The notes under the pieces are model-generated. The model saw nothing but the letters and a program-made list of their open reading frames with translations. It made no database searches and was not told where the DNA came from. Position numbers and translations under genes: made by a program. From Candidatus Saccharimonadota bacterium (lineage in GTDB: Bacteria; Patescibacteriota; Saccharimonadia; Saccharimonadales; Saccharimonadaceae), in the NCBI GenBank assembly GCA_030531645.1, contig JAUNNB010000003.1, positions 1-64,000 on the forward strand: a DNA stretch of 64,000 nucleotides, written 5' to 3'. How positions within the stretch are numbered: the first letter of the stretch is position 1; the number at the start of each line of letters is the position of its first letter. Of this stretch, positions 24,511 through 32,901 are shown piece by piece.

Positions 24511-25041
24511 TTATTTCTTAAAGGTCGCCCTTGTGTACTTTTCGTTCAAATCTTCGTAATCGTAAAGTTCAGCTTCGGTGAACCAAAGTGAAACTTCCTG
24601 GACGGCCTCTTCCGGAGAACCAGAAGCGTGAACGAGGTTAGGCACACCGACACCCTTGGAATCAGAGTAGCCGAAGCTCATGTGAGCGAAATCGCCACGA
24701 ATAGTACCCATATCAGCAGCTTTTGGCTCAGTTGGGCCAACAATTTTGCGGACAAGCGGCACAGCCTCAATACCTTCGAGACAAATTGCGATAACTGGAC
24801 CGGTCATCATGTAGTCAAGGTTATATTTGAAAGTCTGTTCACCACGACGAGTGATGAGCTGGCCAATGTCTTCGTAATGCTTTTTGTATAGATCTTGGTC
24901 TGGGCTAACCATCTTCATACCGACGATTTTGAGACCAACGCGCTCAAAGCGTTGCAAAATCTCACCGACGATACCGCGCTGGACAGCGTCAGGTTTACAT
25001 ACAACAAGTGTACGCTGAATAAAATCTTCTTCTTTTGCCAT
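24511..25041 (-). CDS. ndk: Nucleoside diphosphate kinase
   Basis: Transfers the gamma-phosphate of ATP to NDPs through a phospho-His intermediate. 176 aa: TLVVCKPDAVQRG (about 11-23), the RRGEQ/TRRG region, GTIRGDFA (about 112-119) and the active-site NLVHASGS (His about 138). The stretch between GDFA and NLVHAS is ~14 residues longer than in the ~140-aa bacterial enzyme, and the C-terminus is also extended. AAAGGAGAAAAA precedes the ATG, and a TATAAT lies just upstream. Confidence 0.97.
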   Translation of the reverse strand: MAKEEDFIQRTLVVCKPDAVQRGIVGEILQRFERVGLKIVGMKMVSPDQDLYKKHYEDIGQLITRRGEQTFKYNLDYMMTGPVIAICLEGIEAVPLVRKIVGPTEPKAADMGTIRGDFAHMSFGYSDSKGVGVPNLVHASGSPEEAVQEVSLWFTEAELYDYEDLNEKYTRATFKK

Positions 25042-25112
25042 TTTTTCTCCTTTGGGATATTATACCATAAAATCATAGACAAACCCCGAATTTGTGCTAT
25101 ATTAAAGGTATT

Positions 25113-25940
25113 ATGATTACGAAAGCTATTATCCCAGTTGCGGGTTGGGGAACAAGGCGTTTGCCGATTACAAAAGTTATCGAGAAATCCATGCTTCCAG
25201 TCGGGAATCGCCCACTTGTAGACTATTCGGTCCAAGAACTTATTAAGGCAGGCGTTAAAGATATTTATATGGTAATTTCGGATGTTGAACCGTGCCAAGT
25301 AAAGGCATTTTATTCCGAAAACAAGGCTTTGAACGATTACTTGGTTGATCGCGGAAAGGCCGACAGACTAGAGCTTGCAAAAACCTTGCCAAAAGATGTA
25401 AATATTCACTACACCAAGCAGGACCCATCTGGCAAATACGGAACGGCTGTGCCTGTAGCAATGGTGGTCGAAGAATTTAATATTGATGAACCAGTTTTCG
25501 TATTCATGGGCGACGACTTCGTTTGGAATCCTGATGGTAAATCGGCAGCTGAATCATTACTCGAAGCTTATGATGGCCATTCGGCACTACTTGGCGTAGA
25601 AGTCACTGATGAAGAAATGACTAAATATTCTGCAATCACGATTGAAGATGGGCGTATGACGAGCTTGGTTGAAAAACCTGAGCTTGGAACTGCCCCATCA
25701 AATCTAGCAAATGTTTCGAAATACATTATGGAGCCAGAGCTCCTCAAAAAAGTCGTGAAGTATGTCCACGATAATGATTTCGGTCCAAAAGATCAGGAAT
25801 ATATGATTACTGACCCAATTGATGAATTTGTAAAAGAAGGGGGCATTTTCCGAGTAGCACCAACCAACGGCGAATATCTCGATGGTGGTTCTGTCGAAGG
25901 ATGGATTCACGCAAATAATGTAGTAGCTGGAAATAAATAA
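25113..25940 (+). CDS. galU: UTP-glucose-1-phosphate uridylyltransferase
   Basis: Makes UDP-glucose for glycan synthesis. 275 aa from the ATG at 25113 (an earlier in-frame ATG lies before the predicted promoter): nucleotide-binding loop AIIPVAGWGTRRLPITK (about 5-21) with the usual GxGTRxLP pattern, IEKSMLPVGNRPLVDYSV, and VFMGDDF as the metal/UTP motif. Slightly short (typical ~290 aa). TATATT ends 9 nt before the start. Divergent from ndk. It ends in a strong bidirectional terminator. Confidence 0.94.
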   Translation: MITKAIIPVAGWGTRRLPITKVIEKSMLPVGNRPLVDYSVQELIKAGVKDIYMVISDVEPCQVKAFYSENKALNDYLVDRGKADRLELAKTLPKDVNIHYTKQDPSGKYGTAVPVAMVVEEFNIDEPVFVFMGDDFVWNPDGKSAAESLLEAYDGHSALLGVEVTDEEMTKYSAITIEDGRMTSLVEKPELGTAPSNLANVSKYIMEPELLKKVVKYVHDNDFGPKDQEYMITDPIDEFVKEGGIFRVAPTNGEYLDGGSVEGWIHANNVVAGNK

Positions 25941-25968
25941 AAAATAACCCCTTCGGGGGTTATTTTTT
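25941..25968. terminator. Bidirectional terminator between galU and rpsT
   Basis: AAAATAACCCC-TTCG-GGGGTTATTTT, with a UUCG tetraloop and T-runs on both strands. It overlaps the rpsT stop codon by 2 nt. Confidence 0.95.
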
Positions 25969-26221
25969 ATTTGCTTTTCTTACCTGAAGCTTTTGCGATT
26001 TTTGCAAGAGCGGCTTTACGACGAGAAGCTGTGTTTTTCTTCATAAGATCTTTCTTGACAGCCTTGTCGTATTCAGACTGAACCTTGCTAAGATTCTTAG
26101 CAGTAGGTTTCTCCTTGAAAGCTTTGAGCGCAGCCTTGATGTCCTTCTTGATGCGAACATTGTTCTCTGTGCGCTTTTCTGCCTGACGAGCAGCTTTCTT
26201 TGCGGATTTAATAATCGGCAT
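25967..26221 (-). CDS. rpsT: 30S ribosomal protein S20
   Basis: 84-aa basic protein that binds 16S rRNA early in 30S assembly. Begins MPIIKSAKKAARQAEKR, the S20 signature, and continues with the three-helix pattern to a Lys-rich end. AAGGAAAATA precedes the ATG. It has a full consensus promoter and a 42-nt leader. Confidence 0.97.
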   Translation of the reverse strand: MPIIKSAKKAARQAEKRTENNVRIKKDIKAALKAFKEKPTAKNLSKVQSEYDKAVKKDLMKKNTASRRKAALAKIAKASGKKSK

Positions 26222-26263
26222 TATTTTCCTTCTTTTATTAAAACATTAAAAATTACTGGTCTC

Positions 26264-26292
26264 ATTATACCTTAGAGGTGATAAACTGTCAA
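26264..26292 (-). promoter_or_regulatory. Consensus promoter of rpsT
   Basis: Reverse-strand TTGACA (26287-26292), 17-nt spacer, TATAAT (26264-26269): a perfect sigma-70-type promoter. Confidence 0.9.
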
Positions 26293-26299
26293 GGTCTCA

Positions 26300-27085
26300 T
26301 TAAGCAACGCCAAGGATGCCGCGAAGAGCGTAGCCGGTGTCTTCGTGAGAGCGAACGGTGATAGTATCGATTCCCATCTCAACAACTGGATAATCGTTTC
26401 CGCCTGGCTGAGTCATATCGCCAAAATAGAGAATTTCATCTTTAGTGACTTTGAGCTCTTCTAAGAGATGATTCATACCAAAGGCTTTGTTCATGCCTGG
26501 AGTGAAGGCGTTAATGGAAGTAGTACCGCCAATCTCGTAATCAAATTCTGGAGTCTTGGCCTTGGCGATTTTGACGATTTCTTCGCGCTTTTTGCAGTCT
26601 GAATCCCATGCGTATTTGGCTTTGGTACCAGCCTTCTGACCGAGTGCAGAGAAAGTAACTTGCGAGAGGCGATTCTCGATGATTTCATCGCCTTCCATAA
26701 GTTTGTCTTCTTCCCAATAGCCTAATTCCCTAGCGGCAGATTCGAGGGCTTCGGTAATCTTCTTAACATCATCATCGGTGAGTGGGAAATTGTAAACCTG
26801 TGTCCAATTGGATTTGTCGTAAGTATCGCCCTTGGATTCGTATTTATAATACTGTGTCCCCTGTGCTACAAACAAATGAAGATGCTCGATTTGAGCTGGA
26901 GTAGTGCCAGCCGCAAGAAGTGGGTCAACAATCTGAATGAGGAATTGGTCGAACTTTTGGCCGGAAATTGGTGCGATTTCAAAATGGTCGAGACAATTCT
27001 TGAGGAGTTCGGCAATTTCTGGCGGAATTGGAGTTTTCGCAATGTTTAAAGTTTGATCTATATCGAATGATAATACCTTTTTCAT
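26300..27085 (-). CDS. HAD-IIB hydrolase resembling eukaryotic-type phosphomannomutase
   Basis: 261 aa with HAD motif I FDIDQTLN (catalytic Asp pair about 8 and 10), motif II ISGQKFDQF, a cap-domain segment ENRLSQVTFSALGQKA that resembles the ENR..M.NVSP.G of PMM2-type phosphomannomutases, and motif IV FGDMTQPGGNDYPV, which is close to FGDKT..GGNDYE of that family. This suggests mannose-6-P/mannose-1-P interconversion for sugar nucleotide synthesis, but a phosphatase role is possible. TACAAT ends 9 nt before the ATG; no Shine-Dalgarno. Confidence 0.8.
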   Translation of the reverse strand: MKKVLSFDIDQTLNIAKTPIPPEIAELLKNCLDHFEIAPISGQKFDQFLIQIVDPLLAAGTTPAQIEHLHLFVAQGTQYYKYESKGDTYDKSNWTQVYNFPLTDDDVKKITEALESAARELGYWEEDKLMEGDEIIENRLSQVTFSALGQKAGTKAKYAWDSDCKKREEIVKIAKAKTPEFDYEIGGTTSINAFTPGMNKAFGMNHLLEELKVTKDEILYFGDMTQPGGNDYPVVEMGIDTITVRSHEDTGYALRGILGVA

Positions 27086-27112
27086 AATACTCTTATTGTA
27101 TCACGAAATAGG

Positions 27113-28372
27113 CTAGTTTTCTGGGTCGAGATATTTCTGAAGGTCGTAGAAAGTGCCGTCGTTTTTGACTGCTATAGTAGTAGCCCAGGAGTTCTCATCC
27201 TTAGCATCGTGGACGGGTACGACGTCAACCATTACGACGTCTTTAAGGTCGGTGGCGTGAGGCTCAACTTTGCCTTTATCCAAGATTTCTTCCATACGCT
27301 GATAAGCGAGTGTGCCATCTGCGTAGACAATGACAAGGCCTTCCTGGCCGGCGGATTGGCCAACGATGCCAATGATAATTTGGCGGACACGCTTATTGGT
27401 GGTGAATTTATAATCCTTCGTTTGACCTTTGAGGCCGTAGATTTTGTAGGCGGCTTCATCAACTGAAAGGACAAAGTCGCGAGTTGATGGGTCCGATGCA
27501 TCTACTCGTGTAATTTTAAGATAGTCCGAAACTGGAACGTTATTAACTTTGAATGATCTGCGCATGCCCCAGTTTGGTTCAGAATAAACGCGGTCGCTAT
27601 CTTCAAAATTCTTGAATTCATAGACTACCGAGACGGTATCTTTTGGCTTTTCAGTCGTAGTAGCAGGTGTAGCTTCTGGAGCTGGACGAGTCAAAGCAAA
27701 AATAACCGAAGCTACTAATAATATGCCGAGCAAAATAGTGAGCCAAAGCGGCGATCTGAGACCGACGAGTCTAGAAAAAGTCTCTTTTGACTGCCTTTTT
27801 GGCTTTGGAGCTTTTTCAATCTTTTTGGTATCGCCAAGCGGAGCAAAAGTAGGCTCCACAGAGGCAGTATCTAGACTCTTGAAAGCAGGTGTAGCTTTTG
27901 GCTTTTTTGACACTGGTCTAACCATTCCCATTGATTTTGGAGTTGGTTCTGGTGGAAGTTGTCCTGTTTTGCTGAGGTGTGATTGTCTGTAGGCTTCATG
28001 ATTAAGCTGGGCACGCTCCTCAGGTGTGAGCTTAGTGCCAGTAGACTGCTTCTTTGGGCGAGTCGGGTGAGGTTTGGTCGGAGCTTCCAACTGACTAAAC
28101 GAACGAACTTTAATGCGACCAGCTTTAATCTGGCTGGCGGAAAGCTCTGTCTTAGACTTAGTGTCTTTAGGGGATGGGGTCGGAGTTTCTGATTTAATAG
28201 TAGCCTTGGCGGTGGCTTTGTTGGTCTGAACTTTGACCTTAGCTCCCGGGCCACGATGTTTCTTAGATTCAATCGCAATCTTGGAGGAAGCCTTTTCAGG
28301 CGTCAAATCAGCTACGTCTTTAGTTTTTACTGACGTAGAATTATCAACAGAATCAGATTTGGCGTCGGCCAT
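27113..28372 (-). CDS. Unknown membrane protein with long basic cytoplasmic tail
   Basis: 419 aa. The first ~205 residues are hydrophilic, rich in Lys, Ser, Thr and Pro, and probably disordered; one membrane segment (about 208-228, SPLWLTILLGILLVASVIFAL) follows; then a Thr/Pro linker and a ~170-residue outer domain with beta-strand pattern containing NNVPVSDYLKITRVD and VIVYADGTLAYQRM. No family recognised. AAGGAGG precedes the ATG and TATAAT lies ~25 nt upstream. The outer domain may bind wall or a surface partner; inference only. Confidence 0.75.
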   Translation of the reverse strand: MADAKSDSVDNSTSVKTKDVADLTPEKASSKIAIESKKHRGPGAKVKVQTNKATAKATIKSETPTPSPKDTKSKTELSASQIKAGRIKVRSFSQLEAPTKPHPTRPKKQSTGTKLTPEERAQLNHEAYRQSHLSKTGQLPPEPTPKSMGMVRPVSKKPKATPAFKSLDTASVEPTFAPLGDTKKIEKAPKPKRQSKETFSRLVGLRSPLWLTILLGILLVASVIFALTRPAPEATPATTTEKPKDTVSVVYEFKNFEDSDRVYSEPNWGMRRSFKVNNVPVSDYLKITRVDASDPSTRDFVLSVDEAAYKIYGLKGQTKDYKFTTNKRVRQIIIGIVGQSAGQEGLVIVYADGTLAYQRMEEILDKGKVEPHATDLKDVVMVDVVPVHDAKDENSWATTIAVKNDGTFYDLQKYLDPEN

Positions 28373-28407
28373 TATACCTCCTTATGCTTATACAATTATA
28401 GCATAAG

Positions 28408-29220
28408 TTAGACGGTAAATAAAACGTAGATCAAGATTCCAAGTGAAACAATCACGCGATAAATACCAAATGCTTGAAGTGAATTTTTCTTCTTGAGATA
28501 TTTCATCACGATAGTAAGTGCGATGAGACCAGAGGCAAACGCAACGATGTTGGAAAGAGCTAACATGCCGAGATTATCCATAATGTATGCGCGAGATGAG
28601 CTCGAGATGAGTGATTTGCCACAGACTGCGAGCATGATTGGGATGGATGCGAGGAAGGAATAGTCTGCAGATGATTTTGAATCCATGCCGGTGATACGGC
28701 CGGCGATGATAGTAGATCCAGAACGGGAAACGCCTGGGATTAACGCAAAGGTCTGTGCAAGACCGATTGCAAAGGCGCGTGGGTGTGTGAGCTCTTCTTC
28801 TGATTTAATCTTAGAAAGATGTGGGAGCTTGTCGACAAGAATCATCAAAATACCCACAAGCCCCATAGCTGTGCCGATGACGGCTAAGCTAGAAAAGAAT
28901 GGGGCGGATTCAATGAAATCACTGAGGAGTAGGCCAATGAGTCCGGCTGGGACTGAGGTGAGGACGAGGTTAATGGCCATACGCCAGTTGTGATTAATAA
29001 AAATGTCTTTAATGATTTTCCAAATGCGTTTGCGATAGAAAATAAGCAGTGCGAGAAGTGTGCCGAAGTTGATTAATTCGAGGAAGAAGTGAAAATCATC
29101 GGCGCGAGCGCCACCCGCTAGAATGCTTTGTGCTACTTCGAGATGTCCAGATGAGCTCACCGGAATGAACTCTGTGAGGCCCTGAACGAGGCCTAAAGTA
29201 ATAGATTCAAATGGATTCAT
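28408..29220 (-). CDS. uppP: Undecaprenyl-diphosphatase (UppP/BacA)
   Basis: Membrane phosphatase that recycles undecaprenyl pyrophosphate, the lipid carrier of wall synthesis. 270 aa with eight hydrophobic segments; starts NPFESITLGLVQGLTEFIPVSSSGHL, containing the E-rich and SSSGH catalytic motif, and has the second PGVSRSGSTI motif (about 166-175). TAAAAT (29227-29232) ends 6 nt before the ATG, leaderless. It is divergent from the HTH-murA gene with only ~80 nt between the starts, so the two wall genes share a control region. Confidence 0.96.
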   Translation of the reverse strand: MNPFESITLGLVQGLTEFIPVSSSGHLEVAQSILAGGARADDFHFFLELINFGTLLALLIFYRKRIWKIIKDIFINHNWRMAINLVLTSVPAGLIGLLLSDFIESAPFFSSLAVIGTAMGLVGILMILVDKLPHLSKIKSEEELTHPRAFAIGLAQTFALIPGVSRSGSTIIAGRITGMDSKSSADYSFLASIPIMLAVCGKSLISSSSRAYIMDNLGMLALSNIVAFASGLIALTIVMKYLKKKNSLQAFGIYRVIVSLGILIYVLFTV

Positions 29221-29257
29221 AGAACTATTTTATCATAGTTCAAGCACTTTGAAATGC

Positions 29258-29287
29258 TTTACAAAATATATCATGTGGTGATATAAT
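29258..29287 (+). promoter_or_regulatory. Promoter of HTH-murA
   Basis: TTTACA (29258-29263), 18-nt spacer, extended -10 TGATATAAT (TATAAT at 29282-29287). The operator-like palindrome at 29267-29286 fills the spacer and covers most of the -10. Confidence 0.8.
29267..29286. promoter_or_regulatory. Operator-like palindrome, promoter copy
   Basis: TATATCA and TGATATA arms around TGTGG, plus one flanking A: the 20-bp unit recurs in inverted orientation with a single mismatch at 29734-29753. Occupancy here should block the promoter. Confidence 0.65.
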
Positions 29288-29303
29288 TAGCGTGGGAGAA
29301 ATT

Positions 29304-30842
29304 ATGGATTTTCAAACTGAAATAGGCAAAGCTATTGCGCATTTGAGGCGTGAAAAAGGCATGACTCAAGCAGAGCTAGCCGAGAAGATCGGGACTTCAC
29401 AGAGTGCGGTGAATAGCATCGAAAAGGGTGACAGAAATCTCTCACTAGAAATGGTGAGCAAATTCTCAAAGGCACTAGGAACGCAAGTTCTCTCTATAAA
29501 TGATTCTGCTTCACAATCTTTAAAGATCAAGGGCGGGAAAAAACTGCACGGTGAAATCACCATTAACTCCAGCAAAAATGCTGCTGTGGGGTTGCTTTGC
29601 GCTGCCCTTTTGAACGACGGAAAGACTACTTTTCACCATTTAGCACGTATTGAGGAAGTCTACCGAATCATTGAAGTTCTAGAGTCTATTGGCGTGAAAT
29701 GTAAGTGGGTGAACCGCCGAAAAGATTTGGAAATTATATCACCACGTGATATAAAAATAAAGAATTTGAATGTGGCGGCTGCCCGCAGAACTAGGTCCGT
29801 AATTATGTTGATGGGGCCACTTTTGCATAAATTTGAGAGCTTCCAGTTGCCTTACGCTGGTGGTTGTTCCCTAGGCACCAGAACAGTAGATCCACACATG
29901 AAGGCTCTTTCAGTTTTTGGGCTTAAAGTTGATGCCAAGAATAACACTGGCGTTTACGATGTGGCTGTCTCGCAATCAAAGCTTCATGAAGGCACGCCAA
30001 AGAAAATTGTACTCATCGAGCGTGGTGACACCGTAACAGAAAACGCATTATTTGCAGCAGCACTTTATCCAGGCAAGACCACCATCGTGGGTGCATCTTC
30101 CAACTATATGGTGCAGGATGTTTGTTTCTTCTTGCAAAAGCTTGGTGTTAAAATTCGTGGCATTGGCACGACTACACTCGTAGTAGAAGGTCGTTCAAAG
30201 TTCAACAAAGACATTGAATATTGGCCGAGCGAAGATCCAATTGAAGCAATGAGCTTTATCGCAGCTGCGTTAGTGACGAAAAGTGAAATGAAAATTACTC
30301 GCGCACCAATTGAGTTCTTGGAAATGGAGCTTGAAGTCCTGAAGACGATGCATGCGAAAATTGACGTGAGTGAAGAATATCTCGCAATGAACGAAAGGAC
30401 AAGATTGGCAGATTTGACGATTCATGAATCGAAACTTGTGGCGCCAATCGATAAAATTCACCCAATGCCATTCCCTGGTCTCAATATTGACAACTTGCCA
30501 TTCTTTAACGTGATTGCTGCGACAGCAGAAGGCAGAACTTTGATTCATGACTGGGTGTTTGAAAATCGCGCAATTTACGCTGCTGACCTTTCTAAATTAA
30601 ATGCGAAAGTAGAATTGCTTGATGCACATCGCGTATACATCGAGGGGCCGACAAACTGGCATGCGGGCGAACTTGTAGCGCCGCCAGCGTTGAGGCCAGC
30701 CGTTGTGATTTTGATTGCCATGCTTGCTGCACCAGGCACATCAATTCTAAGAAATACTTATTCGATTGATCGTGGCTACCAGGATTTTGCAAGGCGTTTG
30801 AATCATCTAGGTGCTGATATTACTACCCTTGGTGGTGTATAA
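29304..30842 (+). CDS. murA: HTH (Cro/C1-type) domain fused to UDP-GlcNAc enolpyruvyl transferase MurA
   Basis: 512 aa from the ATG at 29304, which has GGGAG six bases upstream; a GTG 12 nt earlier is only 4 nt from the -10. Residues about 5-60 form an XRE/Cro-C1 helix-turn-helix (REKGMTQAELAEKIGTSQSA then VNSIEKGDRN). Residues about 72-512 are MurA, which adds enolpyruvate from PEP to UDP-GlcNAc: SSKNAA (K91, N92), the catalytic-loop GGCSLGTRTVD with Cys188, and GLNIDNLPF carrying the conserved Asp. Normal MurA is ~420 aa without a DNA-binding domain. The combination implies an autoregulating enzyme. It is divergent from uppP; pcrA follows immediately. Confidence 0.95.
   Translation: MDFQTEIGKAIAHLRREKGMTQAELAEKIGTSQSAVNSIEKGDRNLSLEMVSKFSKALGTQVLSINDSASQSLKIKGGKKLHGEITINSSKNAAVGLLCAALLNDGKTTFHHLARIEEVYRIIEVLESIGVKCKWVNRRKDLEIISPRDIKIKNLNVAAARRTRSVIMLMGPLLHKFESFQLPYAGGCSLGTRTVDPHMKALSVFGLKVDAKNNTGVYDVAVSQSKLHEGTPKKIVLIERGDTVTENALFAAALYPGKTTIVGASSNYMVQDVCFFLQKLGVKIRGIGTTTLVVEGRSKFNKDIEYWPSEDPIEAMSFIAAALVTKSEMKITRAPIEFLEMELEVLKTMHAKIDVSEEYLAMNERTRLADLTIHESKLVAPIDKIHPMPFPGLNIDNLPFFNVIAATAEGRTLIHDWVFENRAIYAADLSKLNAKVELLDAHRVYIEGPTNWHAGELVAPPALRPAVVILIAMLAAPGTSILRNTYSIDRGYQDFARRLNHLGADITTLGGV
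29734..29753. promoter_or_regulatory. Operator-like palindrome, copy inside the murA coding sequence
   Basis: Arms TATATCA and TGATATA around CCACG within codons for about residues 144-150. Reverse-complemented, it matches the promoter copy at 19 of 20 bases; centre-to-centre distance is 467 bp. Confidence 0.6.
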
Positions 30843-30849
30843 TATAATA

Positions 30850-32877
30850 ATGGATGTTTTTGAAGGTCTGAATGAACCGCAAAAGGAAGCGGTGGCAACA
30901 CTAAGTGGGCCGCTTTTAGTGCTTGCGGGGGCTGGGTCAGGAAAAACTAAAACTTTGACACATCGCATTGCGAATTTGGTTTTGCACGGTGTGCCACAAA
31001 GAAATATTTTGGCTGTGACATTTACAAACAAAGCTGCCAAAGAAATGCGCGGCAGACTTTGGAACTTATTACAAAAAGCTTCTAGCGAAAATGAATTAGT
31101 CGAGAAAGCAAATCTAGATTCGAGCCTGATGCGAGATTTGGATAACGACGGCTTTTCGGATCCACCACGTGATTTCATGCCTTATATGGGAACGTTCCAC
31201 GGGATTTGTGTGAAGATTTTGCGTATTGAAGCTCATGCGGCGGGACTAAGTAAGAACTTCGTGATTTACGATTCTGATGACCAGCTTTCGCTTATTAAGC
31301 GTGCAATGAAAGAATTGAAACTAACCGACAAAAAAATCAAACCGCGCAACGTGCAGGCTGTGATTTCGAGCAGCAAAAACGAAGGAATTTCGCCGGAAGA
31401 ACTTGAAGAAACTGCTAAATACCCAAACCAAATAGACTCTGCACGTATTTATAAACGTTATGAAAAAATGAAACGCGCGTCTGATGCTTTAGATTTTGAT
31501 GACCTGCTGCTAGAAACCGTAAAACTTTTTGAAAAGAATCTTGAAGTTCGCGAAAAATGGCAGAAGAAATTTCATCATGTTTTGATTGACGAATACCAGG
31601 ATACCAACCGTATTCAATATCGTTTAGTGCGCGCATTGGTAGGTGCCGAGCGAAACATTTGTGTAGTTGGCGATGACTGGCAGTCTATTTACTCGTGGCG
31701 TGGTGCAGATTTCACAAACATTTTGAATTTTGAGGGTGATTTCCCAGGCGCAAAAGTTATCAAATTGGAACAAAATTATCGCAGTACTGGAAACATTTTG
31801 AATGCATCGCAAAAAGTAATTACGGCCAATGAAAAACGAACTGACAAGACATTATTTACGGAAGCTGGCGATGGTGAACCAGTAGATATTGAAGCGTTGC
31901 GTGATGAGAATGCGGAAGCTGAATTCGTGGCATTATCAATCGTGCAGGAACTCGCAAAGAACGACAGAACTTTTTCCGACTTTGCAGTTCTGTATAGAAC
32001 TAACGCGCAATCGTATACATTTGAAAAAGCGTTCCTCGCACATAGTATCCCATATAAAATTGTGGGCGGCGTGCGCTTCTATGATAGGCGCGAGGTAAAA
32101 GATGTGCTCGCAATTTTGAGATTGATTGTTAATCCAAATGATCGTGTAAGTTTGACGCGCGTGGTGCAGAATGTGCTTTCTGGAGTCGGAGCCTCCTCGC
32201 TGGAAAAAATGTTCAGATATGTTGATTTGAATGAAGACGCGACCTTGATGAGTGAGGCGACTCTAAGTGTGTTGCCAAATCGTGGGAAAGTTGCGATGGG
32301 CAAGCTCCAAGAAATCATATATTCTTTGTCTCAGGAATTGCCACCAGCAGAAATTGTGCAACGCGTAATCGAAGATTTTAATTTTGAAGCCACGCTCAAA
32401 ACTGAGCTTGGTGGTGAAGAGCGACTTGAGAACTTGGCAATGATGGTTGGGAATGCAGAAGAGTTTGAGACTTTGAGCGACTTCCTGGCCGAAGCAAGTT
32501 TAATGTCTTCGGCGGATGAAAGTTCTGAAGCAAACTCTGTGACCTTGATGACAATTCACGCTGCAAAAGGTTTGGAATTTCCAGTAGTTTATCTCGTGGG
32601 AATGGAGGAAGGATTGTTCCCGATGCTCCGCGAGTTCGACCAAGCAGAGGTCGAAGAGGAGAGACGTCTCGCCTATGTGGGCATGACTCGTGCAATGGAG
32701 CATCTATTTCTAACATTCGCAAAGGAACGTTTTCTACGTGGACAAAGAAGCTATGCTGAGCCATCTAGGTTCCTAAGAGAAATTGGGTATAAGCCTTACG
32801 GCGTAAACGACTATTACGCGGAAGTTGAAGAATATTTTGATAGTTTTCCAGACGACGACTTGCCAGTTTATGAATAA
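30850..32877 (+). CDS. pcrA: ATP-dependent DNA helicase PcrA/UvrD family
   Basis: SF1A 3'-5' helicase for repair and replication restart. 675 aa with Q motif LNEPQKEAV, Walker A GAGSGKT (about 26-32), motif II DEYQDTNRIQ, VGDDWQSIYSWRGA (motif III), LEQNYRST (motif IV), TIHAAKGLEFPVVYLVGMEE (motif V) and EERRLAYVGMTRA (motif VI). The C-terminal Tudor-like extension of longer PcrA proteins is missing. The ATG at 30850 follows TATAAT (30838-30843) by 6 nt; the -10 overlaps the murA stop codon, so this is a leaderless internal start. In-frame codons upstream lie in murA. Confidence 0.96.
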   Translation: MDVFEGLNEPQKEAVATLSGPLLVLAGAGSGKTKTLTHRIANLVLHGVPQRNILAVTFTNKAAKEMRGRLWNLLQKASSENELVEKANLDSSLMRDLDNDGFSDPPRDFMPYMGTFHGICVKILRIEAHAAGLSKNFVIYDSDDQLSLIKRAMKELKLTDKKIKPRNVQAVISSSKNEGISPEELEETAKYPNQIDSARIYKRYEKMKRASDALDFDDLLLETVKLFEKNLEVREKWQKKFHHVLIDEYQDTNRIQYRLVRALVGAERNICVVGDDWQSIYSWRGADFTNILNFEGDFPGAKVIKLEQNYRSTGNILNASQKVITANEKRTDKTLFTEAGDGEPVDIEALRDENAEAEFVALSIVQELAKNDRTFSDFAVLYRTNAQSYTFEKAFLAHSIPYKIVGGVRFYDRREVKDVLAILRLIVNPNDRVSLTRVVQNVLSGVGASSLEKMFRYVDLNEDATLMSEATLSVLPNRGKVAMGKLQEIIYSLSQELPPAEIVQRVIEDFNFEATLKTELGGEERLENLAMMVGNAEEFETLSDFLAEASLMSSADESSEANSVTLMTIHAAKGLEFPVVYLVGMEEGLFPMLREFDQAEVEEERRLAYVGMTRAMEHLFLTFAKERFLRGQRSYAEPSRFLREIGYKPYGVNDYYAEVEEYFDSFPDDDLPVYE

Positions 32878-32901
32878 GCGTTATATGGTATAATAAAACA
32901 A

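Noticed and set aside
29292-29303. GTG at 29292 as the start of HTH-murA
   Set aside because: It is only 4 nt from the -10; the ATG at 29304 has GGGAG at a normal distance.
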